A program made the position numbers and the translations under genes. The notes under the pieces are model-generated. The model saw only the letters and a program-made list of their open reading frames with translations. It was not told the DNA's origin and searched no databases. A stretch of DNA of 35,641 bases, from assembly GCF_016908465.1 (NCBI RefSeq), contig NZ_JAFBDY010000033.1, positions 1-35,641 on the forward strand, written 5' to 3'. Below, piece after piece: positions 26,450-34,538 of the stretch; within the stretch, counting starts at the first letter, position 1; each line of letters starts with the position of its first letter. This stretch comes from Lysinibacillus composti (GTDB lineage Bacteria; Bacillota; Bacilli; Bacillales_A; Planococcaceae).

Positions 26450-27568
26450 GTGGAACAAAAACAACACTTCCGTCCAACAAAAGCAATTATTGATTTACAA
26501 GCAATAAAAAATAATGTCAACCGATTAAAGAATTTTCTTCCACCAAACGTACAAATTATAGCAGTTGTAAAAGCTAATGCTTATGGTCATGGTGATATTG
26601 AAGTATCAAAGGCTGCAATAGAAGCTGGGGCTACAATGTTGGCCGTAGCCACACCTGAAGAGGCGTTACATATTCGAGAAAGTTTTCCCAACATAGATAT
26701 ATTAGTACTTGGGTACTCACCAGTCTCTTTCGTACCATATGCTGCAGAGAAAGATATTTCATTAACTGTATTTTCAACTGAATGGGTACACCAAATCCAA
26801 ACTAAAACTGAACTCCTAAGACCATTAAAATTACATATAAAAATTGATACAGGCATGGGAAGAATAGGTGTAACTTCTGCAAACGATTTACTTAATTTAT
26901 ACGAAGCTATAAGTACTACATCAAATTTAATTGTTGATGGTGTATTTACCCACTTTGCCACTGCAGATGAAGAAGATGACTTGTATTTTAACAAACAAGT
27001 GATGAAATTCGAACAACTAGTTAACAAATTACCACAAAAACCGAGAATTGTTCATAGTGCCAATACTGCAACTACACTTGTAAAAGATCAACACCTTCTT
27101 TTTGACGCTGTTCGATTTGGTATATCAATGTATGGACTAGCACCTTCATCTTATGTCAAAACAAAGTTACCATTTCCATTAGAGGCTGCTTTTTCACTAG
27201 AAACTGAACTTGTAGCCGTGAAACAATTAGAAGCTGGCCAATCTGTTGGCTATGGTGCTACATATACTGCTGAAAAAACAGAACTGATTGGAACTTTACC
27301 AATTGGATATGCAGATGGATTAATTAGAAAATATAGTGGTCAACATGTATTAATTGATGGAATCCGTGTGCCAATTGTAGGAAGAATTTGTATGGACCAA
27401 TGTATGATACTTTTACCAAAAGCATATAATATAGGCGAGAAAGTAACTTTAATCGGTAAACAAAATAATGAAGAGATTACAATTGATGAATGGGCAACAA
27501 GAGTCGAAACAATAAATTACGAAGTTCCTTGTATAATTACCTCAAGGGTTCCAAGAATTTACTTATAA
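26450..27568 (+). CDS. alr: Alanine racemase
   Basis: A 372-residue PLP enzyme converting L-Ala to D-Ala for cell-wall synthesis, feeding Ddl. The PLP lysine is K41 in VVKANAYGHG, and the second catalytic base is Y268 in SVGYGATYTAE. The PLP-binding stretches HIKIDTGMGRIG, HSANTAT and VRFGISMYGL, and substrate-binding RICMDQCMI are present. Length fits the family. The GTG start at 26450 follows GAGGG at a slightly long spacing. The gene has its own promoter; ndoAI follows 147 bases later, with a further candidate promoter between. Order alr-ndoAI-ndoA is conserved in Bacillales. Confidence 0.97.
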   Translation: MEQKQHFRPTKAIIDLQAIKNNVNRLKNFLPPNVQIIAVVKANAYGHGDIEVSKAAIEAGATMLAVATPEEALHIRESFPNIDILVLGYSPVSFVPYAAEKDISLTVFSTEWVHQIQTKTELLRPLKLHIKIDTGMGRIGVTSANDLLNLYEAISTTSNLIVDGVFTHFATADEEDDLYFNKQVMKFEQLVNKLPQKPRIVHSANTATTLVKDQHLLFDAVRFGISMYGLAPSSYVKTKLPFPLEAAFSLETELVAVKQLEAGQSVGYGATYTAEKTELIGTLPIGYADGLIRKYSGQHVLIDGIRVPIVGRICMDQCMILLPKAYNIGEKVTLIGKQNNEEITIDEWATRVETINYEVPCIITSRVPRIYL

Positions 27569-27644
27569 AATAATTAAATACGACAAAATCTCCAACAAAA
27601 ACCGATAAAAACAAAACAAATGTCATTTTATAAACTATCATGTC

Positions 27645-27673
27645 TTTTCAACTCGTATATTCGATGATAGAAT
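27645..27673 (+). promoter_or_regulatory. Candidate promoter of ndoAI-ndoA
   Basis: An extended -10 (TG-A-TAGAAT, TAGAAT at 27668-27673) lies 17 bases after a weak TTTTCA (27645-27650), and about 40 bases before the antitoxin start. Confidence 0.45.
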
Positions 27674-27715
27674 GAAGTAATTAGAAATGGTACGGTTTTT
27701 GTGGAGGTGCTTGTT

Positions 27716-28003
27716 TTGTACGTAAAAAAAGTTGAAGAAGTAAAGGAAGTTAAAATTGAACTTCCACAAGAGATGGTAATCGAATTTAATGAGCAACTTG
27801 AGCGTAAATGTGCAGACAAAGAGAGCTTTGTCTATATTTCGTCACGCAGATTATCAACACACAAGCAACCAAATCAAATACGGGAAGCTTTAATGAAAGG
27901 CTATGTGGAAATGTCGCAGATTAATCTGACAATTTGTAGCGAATGTCTACAAGCAGAATATGAAGCCGAACATATGGTAGAGCGTCTCGTAAGCGGGGGA
28001 TGA
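27716..28003 (+). CDS. ndoAI: Antitoxin EndoAI (MazE-type)
   Basis: A 95-residue antitoxin that neutralises the EndoA ribonuclease. The C-terminal third ([20 protein letters not shown], then [16 protein letters not shown]) aligns closely with B. subtilis EndoAI, the part that wraps the toxin and includes its conserved final VERLVSGG. The N-terminal half, normally a ribbon-helix-helix DNA-binding and dimerisation domain, is poorly conserved here ([20 protein letters not shown] instead of the usual RNELISQAV-type helix). It retains one beta-strand ([10 protein letters not shown]). The TTG at 27716 has GGAGGTG seven bases upstream; a longer GTG reading overlaps that site. The stop overlaps a possible ATG of ndoA, so the two are coupled. 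Confidence 0.9.
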   Translation: MYVKKVEEVKEVKIELPQEMVIEFNEQLERKCADKESFVYISSRRLSTHKQPNQIREALMKGYVEMSQINLTICSECLQAEYEAEHMVERLVSGG

Positions 28004-28008
28004 CATAT

Positions 28009-28359
28009 TTGATTGTGAAACGAGGGGACGTTTTTTTTGCAGATCTTTCTCCAGTGGTTGGATCTGAACAAGGCGGTACTAGACCCGTATTAATCATTCA
28101 AAATGATATAGGAAATAGATTTAGTCCCACAGTAATCATCGCTGCTATTACTGCGCAAATACAAAAAGCAAAATTACCAACACACGTTGAAATAGATGCT
28201 AAAAAATACGGGTTTGAACGGAATTCGGTAATTTTGCTTGAACAATTGCGCACTATCGATAAATCTAGATTAACCGATCGGATAACACAACTAGATGTTG
28301 AACTTATGGAAAAAGTGGATGTAGCACTTGAAATAAGCTTAGGACTAATGAAATTTTAA
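28009..28359 (+). CDS. ndoA: EndoA mRNA interferase toxin (MazF-type)
   Basis: A 116-residue sequence-specific endoribonuclease of the MazF/PemK family; the B. subtilis enzyme cuts at UACAU. The sequence closely follows B. subtilis EndoA throughout: [36 protein letters not shown] and LEQLRTIDK. The catalytic pair should be R25 in GGTRPVLII and T48 in [11 protein letters not shown] at 28009 gives [10 protein letters not shown] and exactly the B. subtilis length, with GGGG nine bases upstream. An ATG at 28000 overlapping the antitoxin stop would add three residues but has no spaced ribosome site. A terminator follows. Confidence 0.95.
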   Translation: MIVKRGDVFFADLSPVVGSEQGGTRPVLIIQNDIGNRFSPTVIIAAITAQIQKAKLPTHVEIDAKKYGFERNSVILLEQLRTIDKSRLTDRITQLDVELMEKVDVALEISLGLMKF

Positions 28360-28380
28360 ATACATAAATAATTCCATACT

Positions 28381-28415
28381 AAAGCACTTGAGACCCTGGT
28401 TTCAGTGCTTTTTTA
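28381..28415 (+). terminator. Terminator after ndoA
   Basis: AAAGCACT pairs with AGTGCTTT, with additional imperfect inner pairs and a T-run. It separates the toxin-antitoxin pair from the sigma-B operon. Confidence 0.85.
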
Positions 28416-28455
28416 TATTTTTTTTAAAATGTTTGATAAATTTTACAAAATTAGT

Positions 28456-28485
28456 TTGCTGTAAATATAGATGTTACGATATATT
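28456..28485 (+). promoter_or_regulatory. Candidate sigma-A promoter of rsbT-rsbU
   Basis: TTGCTG (28456-28461), 18-base spacer and TATATT (28480-28485), about 95 bases before the rsbT start. No sigma-B-type GTTT/GGG pair is seen upstream of rsbT. Confidence 0.45.
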
Positions 28486-28580
28486 AAAGTTAAATAATTC
28501 AAAAAAAATACATAATTTTCGATAATAAAATAGAATACTAAATTGTTTGTTCAAACTTCGAGTAAAGGTGGGGTGAAGCC

Positions 28581-28985
28581 ATGAGTGAAAAATCAATAGT
28601 TGAGATTGTAACAGAATGGGATATTGTGACTGCGCGTCAACAAGGCCGTAATGAAGCAAAAGCTATTGGTTTTACCACAGTAGATCAAGCGAGGATTGCA
28701 ACGGCAATAAGCGAACTAGCTAAAAATATTTATCTATATGCAAGTGAAGGCGATATCATTATTGAAAGATTAGAAGAAAATAATAGAATAGGAATTGCAA
28801 TTACTGCAATAGATAAAGGTCCCGGTATTGCAAATCTTCAAAGTGTACTAGAAGATAGTTTTTCAAATTCGGGTAGTTCTAGTGTTGGTATTCCAGCTGT
28901 AAAAAGATTAATGGATAAACTTGAGATCGAATCGGAAGTGGGAAAAGGTACTAAAGTTAGAATTGAAAAATGGTTAAAGCGATAG
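28581..28985 (+). CDS. rsbT: RsbT serine kinase / RsbU activator
   Basis: A 134-residue GHKL-type protein. In B. subtilis RsbT is held by the RsbR/RsbS stressosome; on stress it phosphorylates RsbS and RsbR, is released, and activates the RsbU phosphatase. ATP-site residues are kept: N49 in ISELAKNIYLYA and D78 in AIDKGPGI, at the same numbers as in B. subtilis, so the kinase should be active. The C-terminus has GIPAVKRLMD and GKGTKV. AAAGGTGGGG precedes the ATG. Unlike in B. subtilis, no rsbR or rsbS lies upstream: a 220-base gap follows ndoA. rsbU begins 13 bases after the stop. Confidence 0.93.
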   Translation: MSEKSIVEIVTEWDIVTARQQGRNEAKAIGFTTVDQARIATAISELAKNIYLYASEGDIIIERLEENNRIGIAITAIDKGPGIANLQSVLEDSFSNSGSSSVGIPAVKRLMDKLEIESEVGKGTKVRIEKWLKR

Positions 28986-28998
28986 GACGTGAAAACTA

Positions 28999-29994
28999 TT
29001 GGGTTATCTACAAGTGCAATATGAAAAAATATTATCCGATTATTTAAAGAATCAAAGTGAAGAAAACTTATATATCGGTCAAAATTATATTCGTCAATTA
29101 ATTCAAAAAAATATTACTCCTGAAGAGGTAATAAATATACATAAACAAGCAGTGGAACAACTTCATGGTACTTTACCAAAATATGTTGAACATGCATACG
29201 ATTTTCTTATTGAAGTTATGGTTCATTATGGTCTAAAAGTAAAAGAACATCAAAGCTTACTCATGAAACAAGAAGAATTAAGAATCGAAATGGACATTGC
29301 TACAAAAATTCAAAATTTAATGCTAAAAACAAATATCCCGAAGCTAAATCAAATAGACATTGGCATGGTATCAGTTCCGGTTAGAAAAATGAATGGGGAC
29401 TATGTTTACTTCTTACAAGATGATGGTCATCACGTTAGTGTTGCTGTAACAGATGTTGTGGGAAAAGGCGTTCCAGCTGCGCTTTGCATGTCGATGGTGA
29501 AATATGGTTTAGACACACTAGAATATGCAAACAATAACCCCTCTTATGTACTAGAGGTGCTAAACAGAATTATTGAAAAAAGTGTAGATGATAGTATGTT
29601 TGTCTCGCTGTTTTATGGACGATTTGATGTGGAGAATAATATTTTTACATATGGTTCAGCAGGTCATGAACCAGCATTTTATTATAATGCGAAAGAAAGT
29701 AAATTTTATGATTTAGAGAGTAAAGGGTTGTTATTAGGTATATTACCAGAAGTAAAATACCGCCAATCTGAAATTCACCTAAATGATGGTGATTTTATTA
29801 TTATGTTAACTGATGGAGTGACTGAATTCAGAAAATTGGAAGAATTGGATTCCCGTCAATTAATTCGTGATATAGTAATGAAATTCAAACATTTAAATGC
29901 GCAACAAATGTGCGATGAACTTTATAAACAAATACTTTGCTATCAAAATTATCAGCTAGAAGATGATTTTACAGTAGTTATTATGAAAAAGTGA
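28999..29994 (+). CDS. rsbU: RsbU PP2C-type phosphatase, activator of sigma-B
   Basis: A 331-residue protein phosphatase (B. subtilis RsbU has 335) that dephosphorylates RsbV-P when bound by RsbT. The N-terminal RsbT-binding domain (about 1-85) is helical, with FLIEVMVHYGLKVKEHQ aligning with the B. subtilis equivalent. A short coiled linker follows. The PPM/SpoIIE phosphatase domain (about 115-331) has metal-binding MNGDYVYF, TDVVGKGVPAALCMSM and LTDGVTE. The GxxGHEPAFYY segment is also typical. The start is TTG 28999 with AGGACGTG upstream at long spacing. Coupled to rsbT and followed by a sigma-B promoter. Confidence 0.94.
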   Translation: MGYLQVQYEKILSDYLKNQSEENLYIGQNYIRQLIQKNITPEEVINIHKQAVEQLHGTLPKYVEHAYDFLIEVMVHYGLKVKEHQSLLMKQEELRIEMDIATKIQNLMLKTNIPKLNQIDIGMVSVPVRKMNGDYVYFLQDDGHHVSVAVTDVVGKGVPAALCMSMVKYGLDTLEYANNNPSYVLEVLNRIIEKSVDDSMFVSLFYGRFDVENNIFTYGSAGHEPAFYYNAKESKFYDLESKGLLLGILPEVKYRQSEIHLNDGDFIIMLTDGVTEFRKLEELDSRQLIRDIVMKFKHLNAQQMCDELYKQILCYQNYQLEDDFTVVIMKK

Positions 29995-30014
29995 CATGTT
30001 TCTCTATAAATCGT

Positions 30015-30039
30015 GTTTAATTTTCTGTATACAGGGTAA
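30015..30039 (+). promoter_or_regulatory. Sigma-B promoter upstream of rsbV
   Basis: GTTTAA (30015-30020), exactly 13 bases, and GGGTAA (30034-30039). This matches the B. subtilis sigma-B consensus (GTTTAA, 12-15 bases, GGGTAT) except at the last base, and lies 29 bases before the rsbV start. It implies that sigma-B autoactivates rsbV-rsbW-sigB, as in B. subtilis. Confidence 0.88.
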
Positions 30040-30068
30040 AAAAAGATAGTTTAATTGGAGGTGTCCTC

Positions 30069-30413
30069 ATGAAGGTGAACGTACAACTTCGGGAAGATGG
30101 AGATATGTTACGTGGGAAAATAGAAGGAGAAATCGATACTTTTACAGCACCGATTTTGAGAGATGAATTAGAGACAATTACTATAGGGAAGTATAGTTTA
30201 ATTGAACTTGATTTATCAAATGTAAATTATATGGATAGTACTGGTATTGGGGTTTTTGTAGGCTTTTATAAAAAGGTGAATAGAGAAGATGGAAAACTGA
30301 AACTTACACAATTGTCAGATCGTCTTACACGGCTATTTGAAATAACAGGTCTAAATGAATTAATGGATATCGAAACACTTAAAAAGGTGGAGCTAAGCGA
30401 TGGAAACATTTGA
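30069..30413 (+). CDS. rsbV: Anti-sigma-B factor antagonist RsbV
   Basis: A 114-residue STAS-domain protein. Unphosphorylated RsbV binds RsbW and frees sigma-B; RsbW phosphorylates it and RsbU reverses this. The phospho-acceptor is S57 in NVNYMDSTGIGVF (S56 in B. subtilis). A strong GGAGGTG precedes the ATG, and a sigma-B promoter lies directly upstream. It overlaps rsbW by 14 bases, suggesting coupled translation and balanced amounts of the two partners. Confidence 0.96.
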   Translation: MKVNVQLREDGDMLRGKIEGEIDTFTAPILRDELETITIGKYSLIELDLSNVNYMDSTGIGVFVGFYKKVNREDGKLKLTQLSDRLTRLFEITGLNELMDIETLKKVELSDGNI

Positions 30414-30870
30414 TTATATTGAAATAAAGATTCCGGCGAAGCCCCAATATGTTGGTGTAGTAAGGTTGACGGTTTCAGGAATGGCGACAAGACTGGGATT
30501 TAACTATGATGAAATTGAAGATTTGAAAATTGCCGTGAGTGAGGCAGTTACAAATGTTGTACATCACGCTTATACCGAAGCAGTAGGTGAAGTAGTTATT
30601 GGAAGCGCCCTTTATAAAAATAGATTAGAAGTAATGGTAGCCGATGACGGACATGGATTTAACTTTGAAGAAATTAAATCGAAAATTGGTCCGTATACTG
30701 AAAACGAAAGTGTTGAGGTGTTAAGAGAAGGTGGATTAGGCCTTTATTTAATGGAGACCTTAATGGACGAAGTAAGAGTGAAAAACGATGATGGGGTTAC
30801 TGTTTTCATGACAAAATATGTCACCAGAGAGCAGGTGAAAGACAATGTCAAAAGAATCCCAACTAAGTAA
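30400..30870 (+). CDS. rsbW: Anti-sigma-B factor / serine kinase RsbW
   Basis: A 156-residue GHKL-fold kinase that holds sigma-B inactive and phosphorylates RsbV. The N box is AVSEAVTNVVHHAYTE (about 48-63), G1 is VADDGHGFN, and G2 is GGLGLYLMETLMDEV. Length is close to B. subtilis RsbW (160). The start ATG lies within the end of rsbV, preceded by AAGGTGGAG, and the stop lies within sigB, whose start is 26 bases before it. The three genes are therefore tightly coupled. Confidence 0.96.
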   Translation: METFDYIEIKIPAKPQYVGVVRLTVSGMATRLGFNYDEIEDLKIAVSEAVTNVVHHAYTEAVGEVVIGSALYKNRLEVMVADDGHGFNFEEIKSKIGPYTENESVEVLREGGLGLYLMETLMDEVRVKNDDGVTVFMTKYVTREQVKDNVKRIPTK

Positions 30871-31630
30871 AACGTCTAAGAAGGATCAAGTTCTGTTATG
30901 GATAGAAAACTATCAAAGAACGGAAAGCGATGAAGTGCTAACGCAATTGGTACTACACTTTCAACAACTAGTGGAGTCTATTGCACGTAAATATTCGTAC
31001 GGCAAATCTCTATATGATGATATTGTACAAGTTGGTATGATAGGTCTATTAGGAGCAATTCGCCGTTTTGATCCATCCATTGGTGGGAGTTTTGAGGCAT
31101 ATGCAATACCAACAATCGTCGGGGAAATAAAACGCTTTTTAAGAGATAAGACATGGGATGTCCATGTACCCCGACGAATTAAAGAATTGGGTCCAAGAAT
31201 AAAAGTTGCTGTGGAAACTTTAACCGCAAAGTTACAATACTCTCCTTCTATCATTGAAATAGCAGAGTATTTAAATGTTTCAGAAGAAGATGTTTTAGAA
31301 GCAATGGAAACTAGTAAAAATTATCAAGCGTTGTCAATTAACCATTCAATTGAATCGGAGTCTGATGGAAGCGCGGTTACATTGCTCGATATTGTTGGAA
31401 AAGAAGATGAGGGATATGAAAAGACGAATCAAAAGTTAATCTTTTCTGAAGTCGTTAATATTTTAGATGAACGTGAAAAACAAGTACTTCAACTAACTTA
31501 TTTAAAACAAATGAGTCAAAAAGAAGTTGGAGATCAACTTGGTATATCTCAAATGCATGTATCTCGCATTCAACGAAAGGCAATCAAGAAACTTCAAGAT
31601 GAAATATTAAAAAGCAGTGTGTTAATATAA
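30845..31630 (+). CDS. sigB: RNA polymerase general-stress sigma factor SigB
   Basis: A 261-residue sigma-70 group 3 factor (B. subtilis SigB has 262). Region 2 (about 40-110) includes YDDIVQVGMIGLLGAIRRFD and the -10-recognising segment FEAYAIPTIVGEIKRFLRD. Region 3 follows (about 115-185). Region 4 (about 205-255) carries DEREKQVLQLTYLKQMSQKE and the helix-turn-helix VGDQLGISQMHVSRIQRKA, which reads the GTTT -35 element. AGGTG precedes the ATG inside rsbW. A terminator begins 10 bases after the stop, so the usual next gene, rsbX, is absent. Confidence 0.97.
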   Translation: MSKESQLSKTSKKDQVLLWIENYQRTESDEVLTQLVLHFQQLVESIARKYSYGKSLYDDIVQVGMIGLLGAIRRFDPSIGGSFEAYAIPTIVGEIKRFLRDKTWDVHVPRRIKELGPRIKVAVETLTAKLQYSPSIIEIAEYLNVSEEDVLEAMETSKNYQALSINHSIESESDGSAVTLLDIVGKEDEGYEKTNQKLIFSEVVNILDEREKQVLQLTYLKQMSQKEVGDQLGISQMHVSRIQRKAIKKLQDEILKSSVLI

Positions 31631-31639
31631 CCCGTTTAG

Positions 31640-31670
31640 GTCTACTCTTTGTTAGAAGGGTAGACTTTTT
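31640..31670 (+). terminator. Terminator after sigB
   Basis: GTCTACTCTT pairs with AGAAGGGTAGAC (minor mismatches) and is followed by TTTTT. It closes the operon where rsbX occurs in B. subtilis. Confidence 0.83.
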
Positions 31671-31772
31671 AACTTCATTCAGTAAGCGATATTAGAGAAG
31701 TGTGTTGTTAAAAATATTATAAGAAATGCTTTATGTTAAAATAACCGTACTAGTGTGAAAGGCAGTGAAATA

Positions 31773-33944
31773 ATGGAAGATAAGAAATTGCTACAAATGA
31801 TCGCAGTAGATACAAAAGTAAAGCTACATCAGGCAGAAGCGGTAATTAAATTATTAGAAGATGGAAACACTGTACCGTTTATTGCTCGGTACAGAAAGGA
31901 AGCAACAGGTTCGTTAGACGAGGTACAAATTAAGTCAATTGAAGATCGATATCATTACATACAGCAGCTTGAACAAAGAAAAGAAGAAGTCATTCGGATT
32001 ATCGAAGAACAGGGAAAATTAACTGAGGAATTAGAGGCCTCTATTAAAGGAGCTACTATTTTACAACGAGTGGAAGATTTATATCGTCCATTTAAACAAA
32101 AACGTCGTACTAAGGCTACAATTGCGAAAGAGAAGGGACTAGAGCCACTAGCAGATCTGTTAATGAAATTTGGGAACAGTGATGTAGAAGGACTTGCTCT
32201 ACCGTTTATCAATGAAGAGATAGGTGTAACAAATGTAGAAGAAGCGTTAGTAGGTGCTAAAGATATATTAGCAGAACGTTTTGCTGATGATGCTTCAGTA
32301 CGTGACAAATTGAGAAAGCTCTCTTGGCGAGAAGGGCGCATCTTGACATCTGTGAAAGATGTAAATAAGGACGAGAAGAAAGTCTTTGAAATGTATTATG
32401 AGTATGAGGAACCTGTTAAGCATATAGTGCCTCACCGAATATTAGCTGTTAACCGTGGTGAAAAAGAAGACATTCTGAAAGTAACGATACAAATTCCACT
32501 TGATCAAGTGATTCAAATGATGGAAAAGGAATGGATTCCGGTAAATTCAAGATCATCATCAATCGCCCAAGTAAAAGAGGCAATTGAAGATGGATATAAA
32601 CGTTTAATACAACCATCTATTGAACGTGAACTTCGAAATGAACTAACAGAAAAGGCAGAAGCTCAAGCAATTCATATTTTCTCAGAAAACTTAAGAAGCT
32701 TACTATTGCAACCGCCAATAAGAGGGAAAATGGTATTAGGTGTTGACCCTGCTTACCGGACAGGCTGTAAGTTAGCTGTAGTAGATGAAACAGGAAAAAT
32801 GCTTGAAGTAACAGCAATTTATCCACATCCACCAAAACCAGATGTTGAAAAGTCGAAAGCTGTTGTTAAAGCGATGTTGGCTAAATATCCAATAAGTATT
32901 ATTGCGATAGGAAATGGCACAGCTTCACGGGAAACAGAACAATTTATTGCAGATGTATTAAAAGAAGTTAATACAGATGTTCAATATGTCATTGTTAATG
33001 AAGCAGGGGCATCTGTTTACTCTGCATCAGAAGTAGCTCGTTCAGAGTTTCCAGATTTACAAGTTGAACAACGAAGCGCAGTATCAATTGCTCGTCGATT
33101 ACAAGATCCATTATCTGAGCTCGTTAAAATAGAACCTAAAGCAGTAGGGGTAGGCCAATACCAACACGATGTATCTCAAAAGAAATTGGCAGAATCCTTA
33201 ACTTTTATTGTAGAAACAGCGGTTAACCAAGTAGGGGTAGATGTAAATACAGCGTCTTCTTCGCTATTGCAGTATGTATCGGGCTTATCAAAGACTGTTG
33301 CTGAGAATATTGTAAATGCTAGAAGTGAGTCAGGAAAATTTACTTCACGTGCACAATTGAAGAAGATTCCACGATTGGGGGCCAAAACTTATGAACAAGC
33401 AATTGGATTCTTACGGATTCCAGATGCAAAAAACCCTTTAGACGCAACAGGTATTCACCCTGAAAGCTATAAAATTTCAGAGGAAATACTATCATTTGCC
33501 GGATTAACTAAAAAAGATGTTGGAACTAAAAAAGGTGAAGAAGCAATTGCGGAGTTGGACATTAAGGAACTTAGTGAGAAGCTAGGGGTAGGAGAAGTCA
33601 CTATAAAAGATATAGTGGATACGTTAATGAAGCCAACACGCGACCCTCGTGATGCATTCCCACAACCTTTATTAAAAACAGACGTATTAAAGATGGAAGA
33701 TTTACAAGTTGGTATGGAATTACAAGGGACAGTTCGAAACGTAGTTGACTTCGGTGCATTTGTTGATGTAGGTGTGAAACAAGATGGATTAGTTCATATT
33801 TCAAAATTACAGAAACGCCGTATTAAACATCCTCTAGAAGTAGTTTCTTTAGGGGATATCGTAACTGTATGGGTTGAAAAGGTTGAACCAGAAAAAGGCC
33901 GAATCTCTTTAACAATGCTACCACCAGAAAAACAAATCGATTAA
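31773..33944 (+). CDS. tex: Tex-family RNA-binding transcription accessory protein (YdcI)
   Basis: A 723-residue nucleic-acid-binding protein related to Spt6. Domains in order: N-terminal helical Tex domain (about 1-190, LLEDGNTVPFIARYRKEATG), YqgF/RNase-H-like domain (about 320-450, LGVDPAYRTGCKLAVVD), helix-hairpin-helix region (about 485-560, VDVNTASSSLLQYVSGLS), and a C-terminal S1 domain (about 645-715, GTVRNVVDFGAFVDVGVKQD). The start ATG at 31773 follows AAAGGCAG; an earlier GTG adds six residues and no ribosome site. The length matches B. subtilis YdcI (719). It lies between sigB and sprT as in B. subtilis, but without ydcF-H. Confidence 0.95.
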   Translation: MEDKKLLQMIAVDTKVKLHQAEAVIKLLEDGNTVPFIARYRKEATGSLDEVQIKSIEDRYHYIQQLEQRKEEVIRIIEEQGKLTEELEASIKGATILQRVEDLYRPFKQKRRTKATIAKEKGLEPLADLLMKFGNSDVEGLALPFINEEIGVTNVEEALVGAKDILAERFADDASVRDKLRKLSWREGRILTSVKDVNKDEKKVFEMYYEYEEPVKHIVPHRILAVNRGEKEDILKVTIQIPLDQVIQMMEKEWIPVNSRSSSIAQVKEAIEDGYKRLIQPSIERELRNELTEKAEAQAIHIFSENLRSLLLQPPIRGKMVLGVDPAYRTGCKLAVVDETGKMLEVTAIYPHPPKPDVEKSKAVVKAMLAKYPISIIAIGNGTASRETEQFIADVLKEVNTDVQYVIVNEAGASVYSASEVARSEFPDLQVEQRSAVSIARRLQDPLSELVKIEPKAVGVGQYQHDVSQKKLAESLTFIVETAVNQVGVDVNTASSSLLQYVSGLSKTVAENIVNARSESGKFTSRAQLKKIPRLGAKTYEQAIGFLRIPDAKNPLDATGIHPESYKISEEILSFAGLTKKDVGTKKGEEAIAELDIKELSEKLGVGEVTIKDIVDTLMKPTRDPRDAFPQPLLKTDVLKMEDLQVGMELQGTVRNVVDFGAFVDVGVKQDGLVHISKLQKRRIKHPLEVVSLGDIVTVWVEKVEPEKGRISLTMLPPEKQID

Positions 33945-33948
33945 AATA

Positions 33949-33986
33949 GAAAGTGCATGGCAAATATGCTATGCACTTTTTCTTAT
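33949..33986 (+). terminator. Terminator after tex
   Basis: AAAGTGCATGGCA pairs with TGCTATGCACTTT (one mismatch), with a T-run. Confidence 0.86.
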
Positions 33987-34067
33987 AGTTTAATATAAAA
34001 AAGCTTTGATTAAATGATTTTGTTTAACTGCATAAAGAATAAATAGAGTTAAAGGAGGGTGCTAACC

Positions 34068-34538
34068 TTGACAGATATTGAATTGCAATCTTTAGTAGAA
34101 AGAATATCAATCGAATACTTTCAGCGACCATTTTTACATACTGCATATTTTAATGCTCGTCTTCGAACAACAGGAGGGCGTTATTTATTAAGGAGTCATA
34201 ATATCGAATTTAATAAAAAGTCCTACGAAACATTTGGTATTGAAGAATTGCGCGGTATTATTTTACACGAGTTATGCCATTATCACCTTCATCTACAGGG
34301 AAAAGGATATAAACATCGTGATGCTGATTTCAGAGCGTTGTTAAAAAAAGTAGGTGCACCGAGATTTTGCTCAACTATAGAAGAAAAAACAACGAAATCT
34401 AAAAGTCATGTAATTTATATTTATCAATGTATACAGTGTAAGCAACAATATCCAAGAAAAAGAAGGATGAATGTTGAACGATATCGTTGTAGTAAGTGCC
34501 TAGGTGAACTTCAATTAATAAAAGAGGGTCGTGAATAA
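34068..34538 (+). CDS. SprT-like zinc metalloprotein YdcK
   Basis: A 156-residue SprT-family protein (B. subtilis YdcK, 150 residues). The metal-binding HELCHYHLH in the centre carries the HExxH motif, and the C-terminal zinc ribbon has two cysteine pairs (YQCIQCKQ and YRCSKCLGE). Proteins of this fold include the DNA-protein crosslink protease SPRTN, but the bacterial role is not established. TTG 34068 lies eight bases after AAAGGAGGG. A GTG at 34059 falls inside that site. The gene sits between tex and the tRNA cluster, matching B. subtilis order. Confidence 0.92.
   Translation: MTDIELQSLVERISIEYFQRPFLHTAYFNARLRTTGGRYLLRSHNIEFNKKSYETFGIEELRGIILHELCHYHLHLQGKGYKHRDADFRALLKKVGAPRFCSTIEEKTTKSKSHVIYIYQCIQCKQQYPRKRRMNVERYRCSKCLGELQLIKEGRE

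Noticed and set aside
26587..27027. Minus-strand 146-codon open frame inside alr
   Set aside because: The opposite frame is alanine racemase with all catalytic motifs; the shadow is Ser/Cys-rich and lacks a start site.
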